From BQJD01 sp965652415 (lineage in GTDB: Bacteria > Pseudomonadota > Gammaproteobacteria > Arenicellales > CAJQKF01), in contig CBFGVH010000136.1 of assembly GCA_965652415.1 (NCBI GenBank), positions 1-8,155 of the forward strand: a stretch of 8,155 bases of DNA, read 5' to 3'. A program made the translations under genes and the position numbers. Of the stretch, positions 1-4,945 are shown in pieces. Under the pieces are notes generated by a model. It saw only the letters and a program-made list of their open reading frames with translations. It did no database searches and was not told the origin of the DNA. How positions within the stretch are numbered: position 1 is the stretch's first letter; every line of letters begins with the position of its first letter.

Positions 1-48
1 GGGGGAGGATCGTGCGTCGGTATGGTGATTCGTTACATCTCGCGCTGA
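1..48 (+). other. Possible C-terminal tail of an upstream gene
   Basis: Frame 1 is open from the window edge to a TGA at 46-48 and would encode GGSCVGMVIRYISR. Frame 3 is also open, to a TGA at 51-53, and contains the codons TTA and AGG, which look rare here. A strong hairpin begins ten bases after the frame-1 stop, as would suit the end of a gene. Fourteen codons are too few to identify a product or to prove coding. The alternative is plain intergenic DNA. Confidence 0.2.
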
Positions 49-57
49 AGTGACAGT

Positions 58-97
58 CGCGCGCCGTGATGATCGGGCCGATTGCCCGCGGCGCGCG
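58..97 (+). repeat. Strong bulged inverted repeat in the leader of the exported-protein gene
   Basis: A perfect 9-bp outer stem (58-66 with 89-97, cgcgcgccg and its complement) is stacked directly, on its 3' side, on a 5-bp inner stem (74-78 with 84-88, cgggc/gcccg). The loop is cgatt. The only unpaired segment is a 7-base bulge, tgatgat, at 67-73. No T tract follows on either strand, so it is not a canonical intrinsic terminator. It could end an upstream transcript, or be a structured 5' leader element of the gene at 189. The pairing is certain; the function is inference. Confidence 0.5.
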
Positions 98-121
98 ACC
101 ATCCGGGATGCCGCACGGGAG

Positions 122-137
122 TTGGCGGCTCCGCCAA
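122..137 (+). repeat. Short perfect palindrome (hairpin) before the ribosome binding site
   Basis: The sequence ttggcg-gctc-cgccaa forms a 6-bp stem with a 4-base loop (or 7 bp with a 2-base loop). It lies about 40 bases upstream of the Shine-Dalgarno sequence of the 189 gene and 24 bases after the larger hairpin. It could be an RNA hairpin in the leader or a dyad operator for a dimeric regulator. A weaker 5-bp stem (149-153 with 163-167) follows. I do not recognise a known riboswitch class. Confidence 0.35.
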
Positions 138-177
138 GGAAACAACGACGGTCAGCTGGAACGACCGACCCGGTTCA

Positions 178-183
178 AGGAGG
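178..183 (+). promoter_or_regulatory. Strong ribosome binding site that decides the start at 189
   Basis: AGGAGG, a full anti-16S match, lies five bases before the ATG at 189. The reading frame stays open upstream to an ATG at 66, but that start lacks such a site and would put about 41 arginine- and proline-rich residues ahead of an obvious signal peptide. Confidence 0.85.
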
Positions 184-188
184 AAGCC

Positions 189-2672
189 ATGGCTCACCCC
201 TCGCCCATTGTTCTCGCCGCTCTTGTCGCCTGTGCTGTTTTCGCGGCGCCCGCCCCGGCGCTTGCCGCCAACCGCGCGGTCACGGGATCCGGAGACTGGC
301 ACGACCCGTCCATCTGGGAGCGCGGCCGCATAGCCGGCGAGCGTGACCGCGCGACCGTCGAACGCGGCGACGTCGACGTTCGCCGCAACGTCGAGGTTCG
401 CGAACTGAAGATCGGCGCGGACGGCGATACGGTTCGCTCGAGTGTCTCCGTGCGCGACGGATCGTCGTTCAGCGCCTGGAGGTCGGTCGTCGTCGGCGAC
501 AGCGCCGCCGCCGATGCCGCCTTCGTGGTCGACGATGGCACGCTGGAGACCGCGGAGCTCTGGCTCAACAGCGGCTCGAAGCGCGGTCCCGGTTCGCGCG
601 CGGAGCTGTCGGTGTCAGGCACCCTTCGCACCTCGGCGATCGTCGCCAACGCGGGCACTGCATCGGGAACCGTCGTGGTCACCCAGTCGGGCGATGTCGA
701 GGTGTCCGGCTCCATCGACCTGTCCAGCGGCAACGGGGCGTCGTCGTGGGTCGTCGACGGGGGCTCGTTGAGCTGGGGCGGTACGCTGATCGCGGGCGGT
801 CCGTCGCAGCGCGATTCGTTCATCGTCAGGTCCGCCGGCGCGGCCGTTTCCGACGGTGCGTGCGCCTTCGGAACGGGCGCGTCGATCGGCTTCGTGCTTG
901 AGCCGGGCGGAGTAGCGCCGATCGTGTGCCACGGCGGGGCGTCGCTGGCCGCGGACATCGCGGAGTTTCGCATCGACGGCTCGGCCTTCGCGCCGGGCAA
1001 GGGCCGCCTGCCGCTCGTCGCCGGTGGAGCGCTGTCCAACGCCTTCGACCTCTCCCGCGCCGTGGTCACCGGGTTCGATACGAACGAGTACGAGGTTCGG
1101 GTGATCGAGGACGGCGGGCGGATCGTGCTCGACACCCGCATCGACGCCGCGACCGGCGCGGTGGTGGTCGACATCGTCCCGCAGGGCCCGGGCTATCCGG
1201 ACTTCGGCAATCGCTACGACCTCGACGAGTTCCAGTTCGACGTTTCCAACCCCCACGACGAGGCGGTCAACCTGCCGCTCGTGTTCAACAAGGTGCCGCC
1301 GACCGCGATCACCGGTTCGGTGATGACGCTCGCCGAGTACGACAGCCGCGCCCTCACCGGCATCGCGGTACAGATCGCCAAGAACTGGCACGGCACAGCC
1401 ACGTCCGAGGTGCACAGGGGCAGCTGGATTCGCGGATCGACCATGATCCGGCTCGAACCCGGCGAGACCCGGCGGCTGGTATTGAGGTCGGTGGACGGCT
1501 ACTGGGGCGCGACGCCGGCGGCGTCACATTCGCACCTGTCCCTGGTCGGCTACGAGGGCAACTGGAAGTGGGACCAACTGGCGCTCGGTGCGTGGGGTGA
1601 ATCCATGGCGCTGGACCCGACGCTGCATCTCGCCGGCTCGTTCGTGGCGGACTTCAGGCCTGCGTTCACATTGCCGATGAACGGGTCCTCGGGCCACAAC
1701 TGGACCGAGAACCTGGGCGGGGCCGACTTCCTGGTCTACTTCGACGCGGACAACACCTACCGCTGGCTCAAGCGCGTCAAGACCGCGTACCTGTGGACCG
1801 GCCCGAACCAGACCCGCGTGCTCTACTCCGGCGTGACGGACGACGATCGGATCCGCGTCACGTCCGAGTTCCGTGTCGGCAGCACGTTCGACCACCTGCG
1901 CGCCTTTCACCGCTTCCGCTACGAGTTCCTGGACGACGTAACAGACCCCGCGCGCCTGACGTACTTCCAGATGGCGGCCGAGTACTACATGGTCTCGAAC
2001 TTCTCCGGGTATCACATCGGCGGCGCCGGTGGGCTCGAAGGCACGTTCCCGATCGAGGCGGGCAGCAACGAGTACAAGGGCGCGCCGCACCCGTTCGACG
2101 GCAGCTGGCTGTCGGTCGACGACAACGAGGTCACCGCGGGCGACGGTACCACCGATGTCAACCGCGGACTGATCCTTCGCCGCCTGACCCTCAACGGCGC
2201 CGACTTTCCCGCCTTTCTCCACCGCTACGGGCGCACCTGGGGCGCCAGCACCATGCTGTTCGAACTCGGCACTGACAGCGTTCGGCGTTCTTATACGGCC
2301 GGCGACGTCGTCGAGGGCGAGATAGAGCTCATGCTGACTCCCGAGAACGCCGCGGCGTACTGGGGCGACGACGGCGAGTTCCGTGATCGGCTCGTGAACA
2401 TCGAGTCGGCCTGGCAGCCGGTACACGACGAGTTCCGGTTCAACAACTTGATGCAGGAGGTCGCCCAGACCGGGCAGGTGCTCGAGCACTACCCGGTGAG
2501 GATCGCGCCCGCCGACGGCCAGTGGCGAGCGCTGGGCGACGTCGGCGATCTTGCCCACGACTACTACCAGGGCTACGCCGACGGCGCCGGCGGCATCGAC
2601 TACGTCTTCACCATCAGGCGGCCCGCCGGCGACCTCGCCGAACCGTGGCGGCTCAGGTTCGTGCGCGAGTAG
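189..2672 (+). CDS. Unrecognised exported protein, beta-solenoid-like N-terminal half and Trp/Tyr-rich C-terminal half
   Basis: This 827-residue protein has no family that I recognise. Residues 1-26 form a signal peptide ending ALA before A27-N28, so it should enter the Sec pathway. A weaker lipobox-like LVAC at 12-15 is an alternative, but the n-region has no Lys or Arg. Residues 36-76 (GDWHDPSIW onward) resemble the opening of secreted beta-helix proteins. Residues 83-250 hold about seven degenerate units of 23-28 residues, alternating hydrophobic strands with Gly/Ser/Asp turns, as in a beta-solenoid. Residues 335-827 are rich in Trp, Tyr, Phe and acidic residues and look like beta-sandwich folds; WDQLALGAWGES at 461-472 is the most distinctive stretch. 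Only two cysteines (224, 247) occur in the mature part. There is no PEP-CTERM motif, no LPXTG and no autotransporter barrel, and the end is RLRFVRE, so it is probably periplasmic or released. Codon use matches the neighbours. A carbohydrate-binding or structural role is inference only. Confidence 0.9.
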   Translation: MAHPSPIVLAALVACAVFAAPAPALAANRAVTGSGDWHDPSIWERGRIAGERDRATVERGDVDVRRNVEVRELKIGADGDTVRSSVSVRDGSSFSAWRSVVVGDSAAADAAFVVDDGTLETAELWLNSGSKRGPGSRAELSVSGTLRTSAIVANAGTASGTVVVTQSGDVEVSGSIDLSSGNGASSWVVDGGSLSWGGTLIAGGPSQRDSFIVRSAGAAVSDGACAFGTGASIGFVLEPGGVAPIVCHGGASLAADIAEFRIDGSAFAPGKGRLPLVAGGALSNAFDLSRAVVTGFDTNEYEVRVIEDGGRIVLDTRIDAATGAVVVDIVPQGPGYPDFGNRYDLDEFQFDVSNPHDEAVNLPLVFNKVPPTAITGSVMTLAEYDSRALTGIAVQIAKNWHGTATSEVHRGSWIRGSTMIRLEPGETRRLVLRSVDGYWGATPAASHSHLSLVGYEGNWKWDQLALGAWGESMALDPTLHLAGSFVADFRPAFTLPMNGSSGHNWTENLGGADFLVYFDADNTYRWLKRVKTAYLWTGPNQTRVLYSGVTDDDRIRVTSEFRVGSTFDHLRAFHRFRYEFLDDVTDPARLTYFQMAAEYYMVSNFSGYHIGGAGGLEGTFPIEAGSNEYKGAPHPFDGSWLSVDDNEVTAGDGTTDVNRGLILRRLTLNGADFPAFLHRYGRTWGASTMLFELGTDSVRRSYTAGDVVEGEIELMLTPENAAAYWGDDGEFRDRLVNIESAWQPVHDEFRFNNLMQEVAQTGQVLEHYPVRIAPADGQWRALGDVGDLAHDYYQGYADGAGGIDYVFTIRRPAGDLAEPWRLRFVRE

Positions 2673-2673
2673 G

Positions 2674-2696
2674 GGTCGCATCGACCGTCTTGTATT
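2674..2696 (+). terminator. Weak candidate terminator after the exported-protein gene
   Basis: ggtcg-cat-cgacc (2674-2686) is a 5-bp stem with a 3-base loop starting two bases after the stop codon. It is followed by the T-rich run gtcttgtatt. The stem is short and the run is interrupted, so termination may be partial. The T-rich part overlaps the proposed -35 box of rnpB. Confidence 0.3.
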
Positions 2697-2718
2697 GTGC
2701 CGGCGGCGGCGCTATGTT
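2690..2718 (+). promoter_or_regulatory. sigma70-type promoter of rnpB with GC-rich discriminator
   Basis: The -35 box TTGTAT (2690-2695) and -10 box TATGTT (2713-2718) are separated by exactly 17 bp. Transcription would start about 2725-2726, which is where the P1 helix of RNase P RNA begins. The segment between -10 and start, gtcggcc, is very GC-rich. Such discriminators are typical of stable-RNA promoters under stringent (ppGpp) control, so growth-rate control is plausible. The -35 match is only moderate (3 of 6); the agreement with the RNA end is the main support. Confidence 0.65.
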
Positions 2719-2725
2719 GTCGGCC

Positions 2726-3104
2726 GGGAGTCGGCCGGGCGGTCGCCGGCAGGGCCGCAAGGCTCACGCCGGAGGAAAGTCCGGGCTCCGCAGGGCAGGG
2801 TGCCAGGTAACGCCTGGGCGGCGCAAGCCGACGGAAAGTGCCACAGAAAATATACCGCCTGTCGCCTTCGGGTGTTCAGGTAAGGGTGAAATGGTGCGGT
2901 AAGAGCGCACCGCGCCCGTGGTAACACGGGTGGCAGGGCAAACCCCACCCGGAGCAAGACCAAATAGGGATCCGATGGTGCGGCCCGCACCGGGTCCGGG
3001 TAGGTTGCTCGAGCCGCGCGGCGACGCGCGGCCCAGATGAATGACCGCCGACCGGACGGTTCTCGTCCGGTTACAGAACCCGGCTTACAGGCCGGCTCCC
3101 GACT
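2726..3104 (+). ncRNA. rnpB: RNase P RNA, bacterial class A
   Basis: This is the catalytic RNA that, with the RnpA protein, removes 5' leaders from pre-tRNAs. The hallmark blocks are present in order: GGAGGAAAGTCCGGGCTCC at 2771-2789, the GCCAGGTAACGCCTGG block near 2802, ACAGAAA near 2843, the run ending GGTGCGGTAAGAGCGCACCG near 2893-2912, GGAGCAAGACCAAATAGGG near 2951, AGATGAATGA near 3035 and ACAGAACCCGGCTTA near 3073. The ends are set by P1, an 11-bp helix pairing 2726-2736 with 3090-3100 (one G-U pair). P2 pairs 2738-2744 with 3043-3049. P12 is short with a UUCG loop. P18 (3014-3020 with 3025-3031) has a GCGA tetraloop. An extra hairpin at 3051-3071 fits P19, which E. coli lacks. P3 is short and capped by GCAA. 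The L15 region reads ggcaaacc where E. coli has ggtaaact. The exact 3' end is inferred from E. coli. Confidence 0.97.
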
Positions 3105-3141
3105 TTCGTTTCCGAGCCTGTGACCCCTGTCGGCACCCTCC

Positions 3142-3162
3142 GGGGCTGCCGCTTCCAGCCCC
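3142..3162 (+). terminator. Candidate rnpB terminator hairpin without a T tract
   Basis: ggggctg (3142-3148) pairs with cagcccc (3156-3162) around a 7-base loop, about 40 bases beyond the mature rnpB end. A competing hairpin uses cggca/tgccg at 3131-3135 and 3147-3151. No run of T follows, so it may protect the 3' end or mark a processing point rather than terminate. The rest of the gap up to the mraZ promoter shows nothing else that I can support. Confidence 0.3.
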
Positions 3163-3192
3163 CGAATCGCCATGAAATTCAGGCGTTTCTGC

Positions 3193-3221
3193 TTGACCTG
3201 CCCGTTTGCCGTATTTATAGT
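3193..3221 (+). promoter_or_regulatory. sigma70-type promoter of the dcw operon (Pmra)
   Basis: TTGACC (3193-3198, 5 of 6 matches) and TATAGT (3216-3221, 5 of 6) are separated by 17 bp, making this the best promoter match in the window. The start would fall near 3226-3228, giving a leader of roughly 46 bases to the mraZ ATG. The -10 box and start site are overlapped by the 10-bp repeat array, so binding there should block RNA polymerase. Confidence 0.8.
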
Positions 3222-3265
3222 GTCGAATCGTGGCGAATTGTGGTGAATTCTGGCAGGTCGGGTCG
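3221..3265 (+). promoter_or_regulatory. Probable MraZ operator: 10-bp-spaced TGGNG direct repeats
   Basis: Five pentamers begin exactly ten bases apart: TGTCG at 3221, TGGCG at 3231, TGGTG at 3241, TGGCA at 3251 and GGTCG at 3261. The central three are the best. MraZ of E. coli is known to bind TGGGN direct repeats separated by 5 bases in its own promoter, and the spacing here is identical. One repeat per helical turn puts all sites on one DNA face, as suits the ring-shaped MraZ oligomer. The array runs from the -10 box to about nine bases before the mraZ start, predicting autorepression of the operon. Confidence 0.8.
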
Positions 3266-3273
3266 AAAGCCGT

Positions 3274-3732
3274 ATGTTTCGTGGAGCAAGCGAACTCAGC
3301 ATGGATGCCAAGGGTCGGATCGCGATTCCCGCGAGGTATCGCGACGAGATCCTGACGCGTGCCGGCGGCAACCTGGTCCTGACCGTCAACAACATGCGCG
3401 AGCGCTGCCTGTGGCTGTTCACGCTCGACGAGTGGGAGAAGGCGGAGCAGAAACTCGTTGAACTTTCGAGCTTCAACAAGGAAACGCAATACCTGAAGCG
3501 GCTCCTGATCGGCTATGCCAGCGACTGCGAGATGGATTCGAGCGGCCGCCTGCGCATCGCCGCTCCGCTGATCGAGTTCGCCGGCCTGGAGAAACACGTC
3601 GTCCTGATCGGCCAGGGCAACAAGTTCGAGTTGTGGGACCAGGGCCTGTGGAAGGCCAAGCGCGACGAGTGGCTGGCCGAACCGGCCCCGGACGGCCCGG
3701 TTTCCGAGCGCCTGGCCGACCTGTCGCTTTGA
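3274..3732 (+). CDS. mraZ: MraZ, DNA-binding transcriptional regulator of the dcw operon
   Basis: The 152-residue protein matches the E. coli length and resembles it throughout, including the start MFRGA and the end SERLADLSL. Two tandem AbrB/SpoVT-type swapped-hairpin halves are visible, each with the family's DxxGR signature: D11-A-K-G14-R15 followed by IAIP, and D88-S-S-G91-R92. FELWD lies near the C-terminus. MraZ proteins form rings that bind direct repeats and repress their own operon; matching repeats lie just upstream. The ATG at 3274 has only a weak purine-rich site (gaaag, 3265-3269), but the start is fixed by family similarity. It is the first gene of the operon, five bases before rsmH. 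Confidence 0.97.
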   Translation: MFRGASELSMDAKGRIAIPARYRDEILTRAGGNLVLTVNNMRERCLWLFTLDEWEKAEQKLVELSSFNKETQYLKRLLIGYASDCEMDSSGRLRIAAPLIEFAGLEKHVVLIGQGNKFELWDQGLWKAKRDEWLAEPAPDGPVSERLADLSL

Positions 3733-3737
3733 CCCAG

Positions 3738-4670
3738 ATGGGAAAAGCCGGACACGTTCCGGTGCTGTCGAGGGAGGTGCTGGTGGCGTTGAATCTGCCT
3801 GGCGACGGTTTCCTGGTCGACGCGACCTTTGGCCGCGGCGGGCACAGCCGGCTGTGCCTCGGACAGCTCGGTCCGCGCGGGCGCATCCTCGCCATCGACC
3901 GCGACCCGGACGCGGTGGCCTACGGCCGCCGGGTATTCGCCGGCGAGCCGCGCATCACCGTGGTCCAGGGCCGCTTCTCCGAGCTGGCCGCGCTCGTCGC
4001 CCGGCATGCGCCCGACGCGCGGGTGGACGCGGTGCTGCTCGACCTCGGCGTGTCCTCGCCGCAGCTCGACACCCCCGCGCGCGGCTTCAGCTTCAGCGCC
4101 GAGGGTCCGCTTGACATGCGCATGGATCCGGGCACCGGGGATAACGCCGCCGACTGGCTGGCCGACGCCGACGAGGACGAGATCGCACGGGTGATCCGCT
4201 CCCTCGGCGAAGAGCGTTACGCCCGCCGCATCGCCGCCGCCATCAAGCGCGCCGTCGCCGACGGGCGGCTGGCCACCACCGCCGATCTCGCCGCCGTGGT
4301 GGCGCAGGCGGCGCCGACTCACGAGCGGCACAAGCACCCCGCGACGCGCACGTTCCAGGCCATTCGCATGCACATCAACGACGAACTGGGGGAGCTGTCC
4401 CGCGCACTGCCGCAGGCGCTCGAGGTGCTCGGCGCCGGCGGCCGTCTCGTCGTCATCAGCTTTCATTCCATCGAGGACCGCATCGTCAAGCGCTTCATGC
4501 GCGACGAGGCCCGGGGCGACCGATTCCCCTCCGACATGCCGGTGACCGCCGACATGCTCAGCCCGCGGCTGAGGCTCGTCGGCAAGGCCGTGCGCGCCGG
4601 CGAGGACGAGGTGCGGGACAACCCCCGCGCGCGCAGCGCGGTGCTCAGGGTCGCGGAGAAGCTGGCGTGA
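3738..4670 (+). CDS. rsmH: 16S rRNA (cytosine(1402)-N(4))-methyltransferase RsmH
   Basis: The 310-residue protein (E. coli 313) uses S-adenosylmethionine to N4-methylate C1402 in the ribosomal decoding site and acts in the cytoplasm. Visible motifs are HVPVL at 6-10, the SAM-binding DATFGRGGHS at 28-37, AIDRDP at 52-57, DLGVSSPQLD at 102-111, GFSF at 116-119, PLDMRMD at 124-130, HPATRTFQAIR at 200-210, SFHSIEDR at 241-248 and NPRAR near the C-terminus. The ATG at 3738 fits the family start; the frame is open further upstream inside mraZ. A TTG at 3729 overlapping the mraZ stop is an alternative start that would add three residues. Neither has a clear ribosome binding site, so translation may depend on mraZ. 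The stop overlaps the ftsL start as GTGA. It was formerly called mraW. Confidence 0.97.
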   Translation: MGKAGHVPVLSREVLVALNLPGDGFLVDATFGRGGHSRLCLGQLGPRGRILAIDRDPDAVAYGRRVFAGEPRITVVQGRFSELAALVARHAPDARVDAVLLDLGVSSPQLDTPARGFSFSAEGPLDMRMDPGTGDNAADWLADADEDEIARVIRSLGEERYARRIAAAIKRAVADGRLATTADLAAVVAQAAPTHERHKHPATRTFQAIRMHINDELGELSRALPQALEVLGAGGRLVVISFHSIEDRIVKRFMRDEARGDRFPSDMPVTADMLSPRLRLVGKAVRAGEDEVRDNPRARSAVLRVAEKLA

Positions 4671-4945
4671 GGCTGGCCGTGCCCGTGCTCGCCGGCGCGC
4701 TGATCGCGAGCGCCATGGCCCTGGTGTTCGTGCGCTACGAGAGCCGGCTGGCCTTCGACGAGCTGCACCGGCTCGACACCTCGCGCGACGATCTCAACGT
4801 CGAGTACGGCAAGCTGCTGCTGGAGCGCGCCACCTGGTCCCTGCATCCTCTCGTCGAGCAGACCGCCACCGAGCGGCTCGAGATGAAGCGGCCCGGCGCG
4901 GACGACGTCGTCACCGTGGTCGTTCCGGCGGGAGGCGACAGGTGA
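4667..4945 (+). CDS. ftsL: Cell division protein FtsL
   Basis: This 92-residue bitopic inner-membrane protein forms a periplasmic coiled coil with FtsB, binds FtsQ, and helps activate the septal synthase FtsW-FtsI. A single membrane segment spans about residues 3-22. A helix with coiled-coil character follows (about 24-60), with the proteobacterial FtsL pattern DDLNVEYGKLLLERATWS and then a short region ending ADDVVTVVVP. The GTG at 4667 is the only reasonable start: I find no ATG, GTG or TTG in frame for about 130 bases upstream. GGAG at 4655-4658 serves as its ribosome binding site. This leaves about two residues before the membrane segment, so the cytoplasmic tail present in E. coli is essentially absent. 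It overlaps rsmH and ftsI by four bases each (GTGA). Confidence 0.93.
   Translation: MRLAVPVLAGALIASAMALVFVRYESRLAFDELHRLDTSRDDLNVEYGKLLLERATWSLHPLVEQTATERLEMKRPGADDVVTVVVPAGGDR

Noticed and set aside
122..167. Possible known riboswitch in the leader, such as guanidine-II with its ACGR loops
   Set aside because: ACGA occurs twice nearby but not in the loops of the stems that can form, so the class does not fit.
66..188. N-terminal extension of the exported protein from the ATG at 66
   Set aside because: It would pass through the large hairpin and bury the signal peptide; the ATG at 189 has a perfect ribosome binding site.
201..240. Lipoprotein signal (LVAC at residues 12-15)
   Set aside because: The n-region has no Lys or Arg and the h-region before the Cys is very short; the ALA-AN site at 26/27 is a better type I cleavage site. 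Not fully excluded.
1524..2681. A 385-codon open frame on the minus strand opposite the exported-protein gene
   Set aside because: It has no ribosome binding site or family features; the plus-strand frame has a signal peptide, a strong ribosome binding site and coherent composition.
3120..3461. Small plus-strand open frame overlapping the mraZ promoter
   Set aside because: It runs through the promoter and operator and into mraZ in another frame, with no start signal or recognisable sequence.
2712..3479. A minus-strand open frame across rnpB and the mraZ start
   Set aside because: It covers a structural RNA and a promoter and has no motif; the open frame is accidental.
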